The translations under genes were made by a program, and so were the position numbers. The notes beneath the pieces were generated by a model. That model worked only from the letters and a program-made list of their open reading frames with translations, did no database searches and was not told the DNA's origin. DNA of 64,000 nucleotides. Source: Millisia brevis NBRC 105863. GTDB taxonomy: Bacteria; Actinomycetota; Actinomycetes; Mycobacteriales; Mycobacteriaceae. The stretch is taken from NCBI RefSeq assembly GCF_001552615.1, contig NZ_BCRN01000005.1, positions 1 to 64,000 of the forward strand, given 5' to 3'. Of the stretch, positions 9,606 to 18,717 are shown piece by piece (the stretch's first letter is position 1; each line of letters begins with the position of its first letter).

Positions 9606-11573
9606 TCAGCGCCTGATCACGACCGCGAACGGCCCGACCAGTTCGGTGGCGAAATTGTTGTTGTCGAACAGCGAAGCCGGGAACGTCACGGTATAGCGAC
9701 GCACATTCGGATCATTGGGGTACACATCCTCGGCCAACCGCAGGGTGTACCCATCGGGCGAGGTCCGGAAGACGAACACATCCGGTGCCCGCCACGGTGA
9801 TTCGTCCATCGCCGCGAGCAGCTCGTCCGGTCCGGTCAGCTTCGACCAGGCGGCGATCTGCGCGGCCCGCTCCTCGAACCGCGCCATCGGATTGGCGTAG
9901 TGCGAGGTCAACGACTGGTAGCCGAAGTAGGGGTACAGGCTCAGGAATCCGTAATCGGCAGTCAGCACGACGGTCTCGTCGCGCGGCCGCTGGAGGTTCT
10001 CGGTGATCACCCGGTCGATCTCCGGATAGAAGGCCACCGAACTGGGCGGGCGCATATCGGCGCGCACCCCGTTGCCGTCGGTGTCGGTATAGGCGGTGTC
10101 GATATCGCCGCTCAACGTCGCGGGCACCGATTGGGTCAACCCGGCCCCGGCGATGCCGCCCAGTACCAACAGCATCGCCAGGGTGCGGGCCGACTCGTTG
10201 GTCGCCAGGTGGATCGCCCGGACGCCGTCGACGAATCCGAAGACGCCGGCGGTGGCGAGCAGGGCGATCACCACCGGCTCGAGGCGGAAGCCCAGCAGAG
10301 TCGTGCCGATCACGGTCGCGGCCATCGACAGCAGTACCCATAGGTAGACCGCGACGATGCCCACGCCGAGCGCGGCCGCCCGCCGCGACGAGCGTGCCAA
10401 CAGCACCAACCAGCCGGTGCCGAGCAGGCACAGCAGCCCGAGCAGGCTCGCGGAGAGCATCGGCAACGGCAACGTCGCGCCACCGCCGGGCAGATAGTGC
10501 ATCGCGCTGCCGCCGCCGGGCAGGCCGCCGCCGCGCACCACCTGCCACAGATAGGGCAGCCACCACGGCAGCGCGATCACCACGGCGATGATCCCGATGG
10601 GGATCAGCCGCAGAAACGGCCAGAAGATCGCGTCGGCCGGGGCGGAGCGCCGATAGTTGCCGAACGCGGCCGCCGAGGCCATCAGCACCAGGGTCAGCAC
10701 CAGCCAGAACAGGTAGAGCGTGTAGGTGGCGGCCACCATCCCCAGGAACAATCCGGTGCCGACGATCGCGGCCCACCCCTCGCCGGGCGAGCGGGCCAGC
10801 GCCCCCCAGGCCAGCAGCAGCACCGGTGGGATCAGGACCACCAGGATCGCCGCATAGGGTTCCGGGGCGGCGTGGGCGAGCGTCACCACCGCCACGGTCG
10901 TCGCCGCGAGGATCGCGACATCGGTGTTGATCAGGTGGGTCCACAGCACCAGCGCGAGCACCGCGCATACCGCCAGCGCCGCAATGGAATACGGGGCGAA
11001 GAAGGCCCACCCGTCGATGCCGGTCAGCGCGGCCAGTCGCCCGCCGACCCAGAACCAGCCGGCCGGATAGAAGGGCGGGATGTCGATGTAGTTCATATCG
11101 CGCAGCGCCGCGGAATCGACGAAGCGCGAGAGGTACTGGGTGCGGAACTCCTGGTCGACCGAGAGCCCACCGAGGTAGAGCGAGGTGGCGCCCAGCGGCA
11201 TCGCGAGGGTGATCGTCACCAGCGTGGACAGGCCCACCCAGGACAGCGGGCGCGCCAGCATCGGCCACCGTGTCGTCGCCGGTCGGCGGGCCCACAGGAT
11301 GGCGACCACCAGCATCGCGAGCGCCACGAACTGGCCGACGGTGGTCAGCGCACGCAACTGGTTCGACGACGGATAGGCCGGCCACTGCACCTGGCGGATG
11401 GCGACGATCAACACCACCGCGACCACCGCGGCGATCACCGCCGCCGGTACGGCCTCGGCGACGGCGCGCCCGAGCTTGCGCCATTGCCGGGACCGGTCGG
11501 CCGCCCGGGGCGCGTCCGCACCGCTCGGATCGGCCGGGCTCTCCGCGTCGGTCCCGGTCACCGGCACGGTCAC
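9606..11573 (-). CDS. aftA: Galactan 5-O-arabinofuranosyltransferase AftA
   Basis: The 655-residue multi-spanning GT85 enzyme primes arabinan by adding the first arabinofuranose residues to galactan. A variable cytoplasmic N-terminus of about 35 residues precedes TM1. The following loop contains the family-typical YLGGLSVDQEFRTQYLSR and DIPPFYPAGWFWVGGR segments that hold acidic catalytic residues, then about ten further helices. The C-terminal ~170 residues form the extracellular AftA domain. It sits between dprE2 (27-bp gap) and emb (18-bp gap), in the mycobacterial order Rv3790-Rv3793. The GTG at 11573 is used; another in-frame GTG lies two codons downstream. Confidence 0.93.
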   Translation of the reverse strand: MTVPVTGTDAESPADPSGADAPRAADRSRQWRKLGRAVAEAVPAAVIAAVVAVVLIVAIRQVQWPAYPSSNQLRALTTVGQFVALAMLVVAILWARRPATTRWPMLARPLSWVGLSTLVTITLAMPLGATSLYLGGLSVDQEFRTQYLSRFVDSAALRDMNYIDIPPFYPAGWFWVGGRLAALTGIDGWAFFAPYSIAALAVCAVLALVLWTHLINTDVAILAATTVAVVTLAHAAPEPYAAILVVLIPPVLLLAWGALARSPGEGWAAIVGTGLFLGMVAATYTLYLFWLVLTLVLMASAAAFGNYRRSAPADAIFWPFLRLIPIGIIAVVIALPWWLPYLWQVVRGGGLPGGGSAMHYLPGGGATLPLPMLSASLLGLLCLLGTGWLVLLARSSRRAAALGVGIVAVYLWVLLSMAATVIGTTLLGFRLEPVVIALLATAGVFGFVDGVRAIHLATNESARTLAMLLVLGGIAGAGLTQSVPATLSGDIDTAYTDTDGNGVRADMRPPSSVAFYPEIDRVITENLQRPRDETVVLTADYGFLSLYPYFGYQSLTSHYANPMARFEERAAQIAAWSKLTGPDELLAAMDESPWRAPDVFVFRTSPDGYTLRLAEDVYPNDPNVRRYTVTFPASLFDNNNFATELVGPFAVVIRR

Positions 11574-11600
11574 CCGGACACTCCGATCACGGTCACCCGG

Positions 11601-12362
11601 TCAGATGGGCAGGCGTCGGAAGATCGGCCGCGGGATATGCCGCAGCACCATCATCACGAACCGGAAGGGCGGCGGAGCCCAGACCAGATCCTTGCCCTTG
11701 GCGGCGGAGACGACCACCAGTTCGGCGACGTCCTCCTTGTCCACCGTCAGCGGGGCTTCCTTGACGCCGGCCGACATGCGGGTGCGCACCTGGCCGGGGC
11801 GCACGACCAGCACGCGGGGGCCGTATTCGCGCAGGGCCTCGCCGAGACCCAGGTAGAAGCCGTCGAGGCCGGCCTTGGTGGAGCCGTAGACGAAGTTGCT
11901 GCGACGGACCCGCTCGCCGGCGACGGTCGACATCGCGATGATCTGGCCGAAGCCCTGGGCGCGCATCCGCTCGCCGATCAGCACGCCCACCGAGACGGCG
12001 GCGGTGTAGTTGATCTGTGCGATCGCGACCGCCTTGACCTGATCCTGCCAGAGTTGCTCCGCGTCGCCGAGCAGGCCGAAGGCCACGATCGCGACGTCGA
12101 CGTCACCGCCGGCCCACGCCTTGGCGATCACCTCGGGGTGCGAGGCGGTCTGAGCGGCGTCGAAGTCGATCAGTTCGACCGAGCGGGCGCCGGCCTCGGT
12201 CATCTCGGTGACCGCGGCGTCGCGCAGCGGGTCGTTCGGCAGCGCGGCGAGGATGACCCGCGCGGGTGCGTCCGCCAGATACCGCTTGATGATCGCCAGA
12301 CCGATTTCGGACGTCCCACCCAGCAGCAGGATCGTGCGGGGGCTCCCCACTGCATCGATCAT
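11601..12362 (-). CDS. dprE2: Decaprenylphospho-2-keto-D-erythro-pentose reductase DprE2
   Basis: The 253-residue short-chain dehydrogenase reduces the keto intermediate made by DprE1 to decaprenyl-phosphoryl-arabinose using NADH. Visible features are the Rossmann motif GGTSEIG at 15-21 and the catalytic set S145, Y159 and K163 within the YGSTK motif. The C-terminal RPIFRRLPI ending is also typical. Starting at the ATG at 12362 gives the expected length; an upstream extension in the same frame runs into dprE1 and is not credible. It follows dprE1 by 25 bp, and the two proteins act as one epimerase. Confidence 0.95.
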   Translation of the reverse strand: MIDAVGSPRTILLLGGTSEIGLAIIKRYLADAPARVILAALPNDPLRDAAVTEMTEAGARSVELIDFDAAQTASHPEVIAKAWAGGDVDVAIVAFGLLGDAEQLWQDQVKAVAIAQINYTAAVSVGVLIGERMRAQGFGQIIAMSTVAGERVRRSNFVYGSTKAGLDGFYLGLGEALREYGPRVLVVRPGQVRTRMSAGVKEAPLTVDKEDVAELVVVSAAKGKDLVWAPPPFRFVMMVLRHIPRPIFRRLPI

Positions 12363-12387
12363 CGTGTCGTCCGCCGCTCTGCCTCGA

Positions 12388-13803
12388 TCACACCAGCTCC
12401 AGTCGTCGTGCCATGTCGGAAACGAATACCCCGTCCGGGTCGACCGAGCGGCGCAGCTTGATCCACTCGTCGATCCGCGGGTACATCGCGTGGAAGGTCT
12501 GCGCATCGGTGCGCGAGTCCTTCGCGGTATAGAGCCGGCCACCGAATTCGAGAACGCGGCGGTCGAGATCGCGCAGGAACGGCCCGAGCCCCGGCTTGAT
12601 CTGGAAGTCGACACAGATATTCCAGCCCGGGATCGGGTAACTCAACGGCGCCTGGTTGCCCTCACCGAAGAGCTTGAAGACATTGAGGAACGAGTAATGC
12701 CCCGAGCTCTGGATATCGCCGATGATTCGCTTGAATTCTTCGACGGCGTTCATCGGAACCACGAATTGGTACTGCAGAAAGCCGACGGAACCGTATGCGC
12801 GATTCCAGTCCCCGAGCATGTCGAGCGGGTGATAGAACTGCGTGAGGTTCTGCGGCTTCCCGCGATAGGACGCCGATTTCCGGTACCACAGTTCGGTCAT
12901 CGCCCCGAAGATCAGCTTGTTGCCCAGACCGTTCGGGAAGACATCGGGCACCGTCTTGATCAGCTGCGGGGCGTCGAAGCGCAGCGGATCCTTGCGCAGC
13001 TTCGGCGGCAACTGATCGAGGGTGGCGAGGCTGCCGCGGGAGATCGCGGCGCGGCCGAGCTTCGGCGGGCCGGAGATCGCGTCGAACCAGGCGGACGAGT
13101 AGTCGTACTTGCTCTCGCTGCCGTCGCTGTGGAACTCGATCGTCTCGTCGAGACTCTTGGTGACGTCGCCGTCGGCGATGAAGTAGGCCGTCTCGGTCGG
13201 CGTCATCTTGATCGTCGCGCGCAGGATGATGCCGGTCAGACCGTTGCCGCCGACGGTTGCCCAGAACAGCTTCGCGGTGCGGCCGGTGGGGGTGAGTTTG
13301 CGCACCTGCCCGTCGGCGGTCAACAGGTGGATCAGCTGCACGTGGTTGCCGAAGCTGCCGGCGCTGTGGTGGTTCTTGCCGTGGATATCGCAGCCGATCG
13401 CACCGCCGATCGTCACCTGGCGGGTGCCCGGCAGGACCGGAACCCACAGGCCGAAGGGCAGCGCGGCCCGCATCAACTGGTCGAGGCTGACACCACCGTC
13501 GACGTCGACCAGGTGGGTATCGGCGTCGATCGTGTGAATGGTGTTCAGCGCGGTCATGTCGACCACGACGCCGCCGGCGTTCTGCGCATTGTCGCCGTAG
13601 GAGCGGCCCAGACCGCGCGCGATGATGCCGCGCCGCAGGTGGGCGGGCTTGTCGGCGTTCCGGTCGGCGACCGCGGTGACCGCGTCCACGATGCGCTGCG
13701 GATCCGGGGTGCTCAGGACGTGAGCGGGGGTCGGCGACGTGCGGCCCCAGCCGGAGAGGGTGCGAAGTTCGGTGGCCGCCAGCGGCCCGGGCGCGATAGA
13801 CAT
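12388..13803 (-). CDS. dprE1: Decaprenylphosphoryl-beta-D-ribose 2'-oxidase DprE1
   Basis: This 471-residue FAD enzyme of the VAO family oxidises decaprenyl-phosphoryl-ribose at C2', the first step to the arabinose donor. The N-terminal FAD domain shows [14 protein letters not shown] and [20 protein letters not shown]. The substrate domain ends with the NICVDF motif, where C397 is equivalent to Cys387, the covalent target of benzothiazinones; K428 in YTAKDSR matches catalytic Lys418. I chose the ATG at 13803, which matches the known N-terminus (LSGWGRT shortly after Met), over starts up to 40 codons upstream. It is first gene of the arabinan operon. Confidence 0.96.
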   Translation of the reverse strand: MSIAPGPLAATELRTLSGWGRTSPTPAHVLSTPDPQRIVDAVTAVADRNADKPAHLRRGIIARGLGRSYGDNAQNAGGVVVDMTALNTIHTIDADTHLVDVDGGVSLDQLMRAALPFGLWVPVLPGTRQVTIGGAIGCDIHGKNHHSAGSFGNHVQLIHLLTADGQVRKLTPTGRTAKLFWATVGGNGLTGIILRATIKMTPTETAYFIADGDVTKSLDETIEFHSDGSESKYDYSSAWFDAISGPPKLGRAAISRGSLATLDQLPPKLRKDPLRFDAPQLIKTVPDVFPNGLGNKLIFGAMTELWYRKSASYRGKPQNLTQFYHPLDMLGDWNRAYGSVGFLQYQFVVPMNAVEEFKRIIGDIQSSGHYSFLNVFKLFGEGNQAPLSYPIPGWNICVDFQIKPGLGPFLRDLDRRVLEFGGRLYTAKDSRTDAQTFHAMYPRIDEWIKLRRSVDPDGVFVSDMARRLELV

Positions 13804-13883
13804 CTCGTAGAGCGTACCGCTGCGCATGCGGCCGCCCACCGCCCCCGGGCACCCATCCGATGTGTGCTCCTTCACGGAGTAAT

Positions 13884-13902
13884 CGACGAATAACCGACGA
13901 AT
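13884..13902. repeat. Direct repeat CGACGAAT with 11-bp period upstream of dprE1
   Basis: CGACGAAT occurs twice, separated by AAC, about 80-100 bp before the dprE1 start. Repeats one helical turn apart in the same orientation are how OmpR/PhoB-type regulators usually bind. No regulator can be assigned. Confidence 0.4.
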
Positions 13903-14073
13903 TCCCCAATCCTCGGCAAGCAACTGCTGTTACGGATGGTGTTTGGTATGGAGGGGCTGGTACGGTCCTTCCAGGTTTGCCAACCATGCGCGCCCCGTAG
14001 CCACCACCACCCTTCGGGGGACACGCCTCCGCCACCACCACTGAGCAGGGCGTTGTTCGGTCCGGCAGCACGA

Positions 14074-14093
14074 CGATCGCCTCTCGGCGATCG
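14074..14093 (+). promoter_or_regulatory. Perfect 8-bp stem-tetraloop in the mycolyltransferase 5' leader
   Basis: CGATCGCC, loop TCTC, GGCGATCG forms a stable RNA hairpin ending 45 nt before the ATG. It could affect message stability or translation, or serve as a DNA dyad for a regulator. There is no run of T after it, so it is not an obvious terminator. Confidence 0.45.
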
Positions 14094-14138
14094 AGCCGGT
14101 AGGGCCGCATGAGATACAGCTGACGAAAGGTCCGATCC

Positions 14139-15209
14139 ATGCGACGAGCGACCCGGACGCGGTCCCGTGCCTCCTGGCTCAAACGGGCGGTTATCGCCAC
14201 TTCTCTGGCGTTGATCGCACCGCTGTGCACGGCGGTTGTCGGCACGGTGCCCACCGCTTCGGCCGCCTTCAACCCGGACGGCTTCGACTTCTGGGTCGAC
14301 ACCGAGATGGGACCGATCAAGTCGCGCATCTTCCGCGCGGCCGACGGCAACACCGACCGCGTCGTGTACGCGCTCGACGGCATGCGCGCCCGCGACGACC
14401 TCAACGGCTGGGAGATCGAGACCGAGGTCTCCCGCGCGTTGACCGCCGCGAATATCAACGTGGTGATGCCGGTCGGCGGACAGTCGAGCTTCTACCTCGA
14501 CTGGGCCACCCGCAGCACCTTCCTGGGCCTCGACTCGCTCGGCGGCTCCTCGACCGGCTCCGCCGCGATCGGCTCGGCGGCCATCGGCTCCGCGGTCGCG
14601 CCGACCGACGTGGCGGGCAAGCGCAACCGCTACGTCTGGGAGACCACGCTGACCCAGACGCTGCCCGCCGCGCTGCAGAGCCAGCTCGGCTTCAGCCGCA
14701 CCAACAACGGCGTCTTCGGCCTGTCGATGGGCGGCTCGGCCGCGTTGACGCTGGCCGCGTACTACCCGCAGCAGTTCAGCTTCGCCGGTTCCTTCTCCGG
14801 CTTCCTGAACATCTCGGCGCCCGGTATGCGCGAGGCGCTGCGCGCGGCGATGATCTCCGCCGGCGGTTTCAACATCGACGCGATGGCGACGCCGTGGAGC
14901 CCGCAGTGGCTGCGCATCGACCCGTTCGTCTTCGCGCCGCAGCTGCAGGCCAACGGCACCCGCCTCTGGGTGGCCGCCGGCAGCGCGCTGCCCGGCCCGG
15001 GCGACATCAGCGGCCCGGCCGAGGTCGTCCAGGGCATGCCGCTCGAGGCGTTGTCGCTGGCCGGCACCCGCGCGTTCGAGCTGCGGATGCGCTCGATCGG
15101 CGCGAACAACATCACCTACAGCTACCCGGCTACCGGTATCCACAACTGGAAGAACTGGGAGAACGAGGTCTACCAGATGATCCCCGACCTCTCGGCCCAT
15201 ATCGGCTGA
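14139..15209 (+). CDS. Antigen-85-type trehalose/arabinogalactan mycolyltransferase
   Basis: The 356-residue secreted alpha/beta-hydrolase carries a long signal peptide ending with ASA at about 42. It moves mycolic acids from trehalose monomycolate to arabinogalactan or a second trehalose in the cell wall. Typical Ag85 features are FNPDGFDFWVDTEMGPIKS (in place of the usual LQVPS start), VVMPVGGQSSFYLDW, and the nucleophile elbow GLSMGG with S196. H335 lies in GIHNWKNW, and the Glu is probably E303. An insertion rich in Gly, Ser and Ala (SAAIGSAAIGSA, 141-152) lies between the DW strand and the nucleophile and looks like a tandem repeat. It is divergent from dprE1 and followed by a strong hairpin. 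Confidence 0.93.
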   Translation: MRRATRTRSRASWLKRAVIATSLALIAPLCTAVVGTVPTASAAFNPDGFDFWVDTEMGPIKSRIFRAADGNTDRVVYALDGMRARDDLNGWEIETEVSRALTAANINVVMPVGGQSSFYLDWATRSTFLGLDSLGGSSTGSAAIGSAAIGSAVAPTDVAGKRNRYVWETTLTQTLPAALQSQLGFSRTNNGVFGLSMGGSAALTLAAYYPQQFSFAGSFSGFLNISAPGMREALRAAMISAGGFNIDAMATPWSPQWLRIDPFVFAPQLQANGTRLWVAAGSALPGPGDISGPAEVVQGMPLEALSLAGTRAFELRMRSIGANNITYSYPATGIHNWKNWENEVYQMIPDLSAHIG

Positions 15210-15231
15210 CGCTCGGACCGTCCGTGCACGC

Positions 15232-15280
15232 GGCCCGGTTGCTGCTCCCGCTTCGGTGGGACGCAACCGGGCCGTTGTGT
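15232..15280. terminator. Terminator hairpin after the mycolyltransferase gene
   Basis: GGCCCGGTTGC pairs perfectly with GCAACCGGGCC 20 nt later (11-bp stem), and T-rich GTTGTGT follows. It starts 23 nt after the stop codon and lies between two convergent genes, so it may work in both directions. Confidence 0.7.
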
Positions 15281-15341
15281 ATGCGCAGGCCGTCTGGGTA
15301 TACGGGCACTCGCCGGCGCGGCCGAGCCGGTCGAGCGTCGC

Positions 15342-16319
15342 TCAGTTGCGCCCGCGGTAGCGGCGGCTGATCTCCCCGGCGACCACCAGGTCCTCCCAGG
15401 CCATCCCGACCCCGGAGAAGACGAGCGGACGCCCCGGCGTCGGGCGAACGGCGCCGGTGACCAGGTCGGCGAGGTTGGCGGGCGGGACACCGTCGGGGTC
15501 CTCGCCGGACCACCAGGCGGCCGGCCGGGCCAACAGCAGATTGCCCGCCTCGCGCAGCGCGGAGGCCCGCCCCTCCACCACGATGTCGGCGCGCCGGATC
15601 AGCTCCGGTGGCAGCTCGCGCTTGTCCGGGCCGTGCACACCGACCCCGCAGACGACGGCGTCGTCGCGTACGACGTCCGGGAACAGCGGCATCGGCGAAC
15701 CGGTGACGCAGACGATCAGGTCGGCGGCGGCCAGGTCGCTCGTCGGGTCGGCAGCGAGCCGCGTCGGGGTATCGGCGGTGTCGGCGAGCACCCGCTCGAC
15801 CGCTTCCGGACGCCGGCCGGCGACGGCGATGTCCGTCGGCCGCAGCACGGCGTCGAGGCAGCGGATGTGGCGGATCGCCTGCGGTCCGGTGCCGAAAACC
15901 ACCACCCGATCGGCCCGCGCCCGCTCCGGAGCGACGGCCTGCCGTGCGGCGATCAGGTGGCGGGCGGCGAGGACCGTGGTGGCCGGAGTGCGCACCAATG
16001 TCAGTTCGCCGGCGTCGAGGATCGCCACCGGGGCCAGATGCTCGGCCTCGAAGAGGACGTAGGAACCCTGCACGGCGGGAAATCCCTCGGCGGGGTTGTC
16101 CGGCGAGAGGGTCAATACCTTGACCCCGGCGATATCGCCGCCGTGGCTGGGCATCATCAGAAAGTCCCGGCCGCCGCCGGCCGCGGAGAACAGCCGGGGG
16201 CTGTCGTCCTCCGGATCGACCGCACCGGTGCGCAGCGCGTCGGCCAGCACGTCCACGGCGCCCGCGGCGTCGAGGGTCGCGGCGACGGCGGCCGCGTCGA
16301 GCACCACCGGAGCGGTCAC
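15342..16319 (-). CDS. Ornithine cyclodeaminase/mu-crystallin-family protein
   Basis: The 325-residue Rossmann protein belongs to the OCD/mu-crystallin family, which includes ornithine cyclodeaminase, alanine dehydrogenase, imine reductases and SbnB. Visible landmarks are AGVKVLTLSPDN near 65-77, DAGELTLVRTPATT with the substrate-binding Arg/Thr, the NAD loop VVVFGTGPQA, and PDKRELPPELI. The GTG start at 16319 overlaps the stop of the GntR gene by 4 nt (GTGA), so translation is coupled and the regulator probably controls it. It may act in amino or imino acid metabolism. A SbnB-like role in making diaminopropionate for the neighbouring metallophore-like operon is possible but unproven. Confidence 0.85.
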   Translation of the reverse strand: MTAPVVLDAAAVAATLDAAGAVDVLADALRTGAVDPEDDSPRLFSAAGGGRDFLMMPSHGGDIAGVKVLTLSPDNPAEGFPAVQGSYVLFEAEHLAPVAILDAGELTLVRTPATTVLAARHLIAARQAVAPERARADRVVVFGTGPQAIRHIRCLDAVLRPTDIAVAGRRPEAVERVLADTADTPTRLAADPTSDLAAADLIVCVTGSPMPLFPDVVRDDAVVCGVGVHGPDKRELPPELIRRADIVVEGRASALREAGNLLLARPAAWWSGEDPDGVPPANLADLVTGAVRPTPGRPLVFSGVGMAWEDLVVAGEISRRYRGRN

Positions 16320-16975
16320 GGCCGCACCCCCCACTGGTCGCGGGTGCTGTTGATATGGCTGTACATCAGTCGCTCGGCGGCCTCGGCGTCGCGGCTGCGG
16401 ATCGTGTCGATGATCTCGAAGTGTTCGAGCCCGAGCGGGATCAGGTCGCCGCGGTCGCGCATCTCCGCCAGGCCGAACAGCCGCGTATGCGAACGCAACT
16501 CCGCGACCAGGGCGCTGAGCCTGCGGTTCTTCGCGTAGGAGATCAGCTGCAGGTGGAATGCCTGGTCGGCACGGGTGAAGCCGACGATATCGCCCTCACG
16601 GGCACTGCGGACGATCTCCTCTGCGGCGGTGCGCAATCCGGCGAAGTCCTCCTCGGGGATCAGCGGTGTCACCTCGCGCACGGTCGGCGGTTCGAGCAGC
16701 AGGCGCAGCCGGGTGATCTCGTCGAGATCCTGCTCGCTGACCTCGGTGACCCGAAATCCCTTGTTGGGCACGATCTCCACGAGGTTCTCGCGCACCAGAT
16801 CGAGCATCGCCTCGCGGACCGGGGTGGCCGAGGCGCCGAACCGGGCTCCCAACGTGGGGGCGGAATAGACCACGCCGGGCGTCATTTCACCGGCGATGAT
16901 CGCCGCTCGCAGGGCCTGACCGACGCGATCGCGGATCGAAATCTTGGTCACCGGTGCGAAGTTGTCGAGTCCCAT
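16316..16975 (-). CDS. GntR/FadR-family regulator (FCD type)
   Basis: This 219-residue regulator has an N-terminal winged helix (IRDRVGQALRAAIIAGEMTPG, then YSAPTLGARFGASATPVREAML). The C-terminal FCD helical domain carries the usual metal-ligand pattern (D and H in RADQAFHLQL, further H residues in RLMYSHI). FCD members sense small carboxylates or amino acids and usually act as repressors. The start is uncertain: ATG 16975 is chosen because the protein then begins close to the winged helix, although GGGAG is only 1-2 nt away; a GTG at 17062 would add 29 residues. It is coupled to the OCD gene by a 4-nt overlap. Confidence 0.88.
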   Translation of the reverse strand: MGLDNFAPVTKISIRDRVGQALRAAIIAGEMTPGVVYSAPTLGARFGASATPVREAMLDLVRENLVEIVPNKGFRVTEVSEQDLDEITRLRLLLEPPTVREVTPLIPEEDFAGLRTAAEEIVRSAREGDIVGFTRADQAFHLQLISYAKNRRLSALVAELRSHTRLFGLAEMRDRGDLIPLGLEHFEIIDTIRSRDAEAAERLMYSHINSTRDQWGVRP

Positions 16976-17086
16976 ACTCCCTGCCGTTCCGATTCGCCCC
17001 GCCGCCCGCAGCACCGGCGGTTCTTCACCTGTCCGGCTACCGTACGCCGCGACATCGGCCACGGCCCGAAGCCGGGTAGTCGGCGC

Positions 17087-17953
17087 CTATCGTTCGGGCC
17101 GACGGCCGGTCGCGATCAGGGTGTCGCAGTTGACCTCGGTCATATCGGCATCGGCCAGGTCCTGCAGGAACCCGCGTCGTACCTCGGCGATCGCCTCGGG
17201 CGACAATCCGTCCAGAGCACCGCGCAGGCCGCTGCCCAGGACCATCGACCAACCGAACGTGTCCGTACGGGGAATTCGTAGCCGCAGGACCGTCGCCCGG
17301 GTGTCCACCGCTCCCACCGATTCGAGCCACGCCGTGATCTTCTCGACGGTGTCGATCCGGGTGATCGGGTGGGGATCGTCGACGGGGTCGCGCGGCCCCG
17401 GTGGGGTGGGCTCTCCTGTGACCCGTGCGACCCGGGCGAAGTAGGCACCGGCGAAGTCGTAGAGGGCGTCGTCGTGCCATACCGCGAGGGACAACCGCCC
17501 GCCGGGTAGCAGCAGGTCGATCAGATTCCTTACGGCCGCGTCCATCTCGGGAAGGAAGAAGACTCCGTAGCCACACGTCAGGACATCGAAATGGCCGATG
17601 TCGTCCGCCCGGAGGTCGGTGACGTCGGCCACCCGGAATTCCACATTGTGCAGTTCCGCCGCCGAAGCCTTCGCGTGCGCCCGCGCCAGCAGGTCGCCGG
17701 CGAAGTCGACCGCGGTGACGCTCCCGGCCGGGCCGACCAGCCGGGCGGCCGCCAGGGCGCTCGCCCCCGTCCCGGAGCACACGTCCAGTACCCGTTGACC
17801 GGGCAGGATCCCGGCGCGCGCGGCCATCGCCTCGCCGGTGGGTCCCCAGACGAGGGGAGTCACCGCGTCGAAGTCGGCGTGGGTGGAGTTGAAGATGTGG
17901 GCGAGAGGTGGAGGGTCCACAGGTCCACCACCCCGCCCGGTCGTGTCGTTCAT
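17087..17953 (-). CDS. Class I SAM-dependent methyltransferase (UbiE-like), last gene of the operon
   Basis: The 288-residue protein is a seven-stranded SAM methyltransferase. Motif I is RVLDVCSGTGASALAAA near 54-70, the acidic loop is VTAVDFAGDLL, and motif II/III is FDVLTCGYGVFFLPE, like the UbiE/Coq5 group. The ATG at 17953 has a GGAAGG site and overlaps the upstream stop codon (ATGA), so it is translated with the preceding methyltransferase. In this operon it may modify the small molecule built by the ATP-grasp and PLP enzymes. It could instead transfer an aminocarboxypropyl group from SAM, as nicotianamine-synthase-like enzymes do. The substrate is unknown. Confidence 0.85.
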   Translation of the reverse strand: MNDTTGRGGGPVDPPPLAHIFNSTHADFDAVTPLVWGPTGEAMAARAGILPGQRVLDVCSGTGASALAAARLVGPAGSVTAVDFAGDLLARAHAKASAAELHNVEFRVADVTDLRADDIGHFDVLTCGYGVFFLPEMDAAVRNLIDLLLPGGRLSLAVWHDDALYDFAGAYFARVARVTGEPTPPGPRDPVDDPHPITRIDTVEKITAWLESVGAVDTRATVLRLRIPRTDTFGWSMVLGSGLRGALDGLSPEAIAEVRRGFLQDLADADMTEVNCDTLIATGRRPER

Positions 17954-18717
17954 GGCGCCTTCCTTCCGACCAGGACGGTGCTGAATCCGCATTGCCAGAC
18001 CGTGTCGGCAACCGCAAAACCGTTGTCACACATCAACCGCCGATGGTCATCGACCATCAGATCATTGTCCCCCGGATGGGGCGGTACCAGTCGCTTCCGG
18101 TCACGGAGCAGTTCGGCGAACTCCGGTACACGGTTCGCTGCCGCCCACCAGTGTTCCCAGTCCTCGGCGGCGGGCGGGGTATCCCGTCGGTGCGCCGATC
18201 GGGCGCCGACCAGGCGAGCCACCTCGCGCAGGTACGCACTCGGGTGCAGGTGGTCGGCGTTGACCATCACTCCTCCCGACGACAACACCGCGGCGCAGGT
18301 CCGGTAGATATCGGCCAGCGCCGATGGTGTCGGATAGTGCAGCGCGGTGCTCGACACGACGGCGCTGACCGCAGTCGACCGCAGGTGCTGCGTCCAGTCC
18401 GTCGTGGCCATGTCGGCGCGAACGAACCCGATACCGGGATGGGCCGCCCGCCCCAGCGCGATCAAGAACGGGTCGATGTCCACTGCGATCACCTCGCAGC
18501 GGGGGAAGCGGGCGGCCACGCGAGCAGCCAACGAACCGGGGCCGCTGCCCAGATCGACGATCACCCCGGGCCGGGGATTCACCGCCTCCACCGCATCGCA
18601 GATCACCTCGAACCGTTCGTCGCGGCCCTGCGCGTAGTGCCGCTGCTGGCCTTCCCACCGGCCGAACCACTCCCGCGCCTGCTCGGGGTTCATCCCGGGC
18701 GCATGCACGGGGCTCAT
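17950..18717 (-). CDS. Second class I SAM-dependent methyltransferase
   Basis: The 255-residue protein opens with an amphipathic segment (EQAREWFGRWEGQQRHY) and has motif I VIVDLGSGPGSLAARVAARF, an acidic loop EVIAVDIDPFL and a post-I SSTALHYPTP. It is only distantly similar to its downstream neighbour, so the two are not recent duplicates. ATG 18717 overlaps the MFS stop (ATGA) and its own stop overlaps the next start. It presumably tailors the operon's product; the acceptor is unknown. Confidence 0.85.
   Translation of the reverse strand: MSPVHAPGMNPEQAREWFGRWEGQQRHYAQGRDERFEVICDAVEAVNPRPGVIVDLGSGPGSLAARVAARFPRCEVIAVDIDPFLIALGRAAHPGIGFVRADMATTDWTQHLRSTAVSAVVSSTALHYPTPSALADIYRTCAAVLSSGGVMVNADHLHPSAYLREVARLVGARSAHRRDTPPAAEDWEHWWAAANRVPEFAELLRDRKRLVPPHPGDNDLMVDDHRRLMCDNGFAVADTVWQCGFSTVLVGRKAP

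Larger units (their letters stand above)
13804..14138. other. Divergent regulatory region between dprE1 and the mycolyltransferase gene
   Basis: This 335-bp gap has no gene. It holds the promoters of both divergent envelope genes, an 11-bp-spaced direct repeat on the dprE1 side (13884-13902) and a perfect hairpin in the mycolyltransferase leader (14074-14093). A GAAAGG ribosome site precedes the ATG at 14139. Confidence 0.6.

Noticed and set aside
10497-12461. 654-codon plus-strand frame opposite aftA and dprE2
   Set aside because: Antisense shadow rich in His, Arg, Gln and Gly; the opposite strand carries two well-known enzymes.
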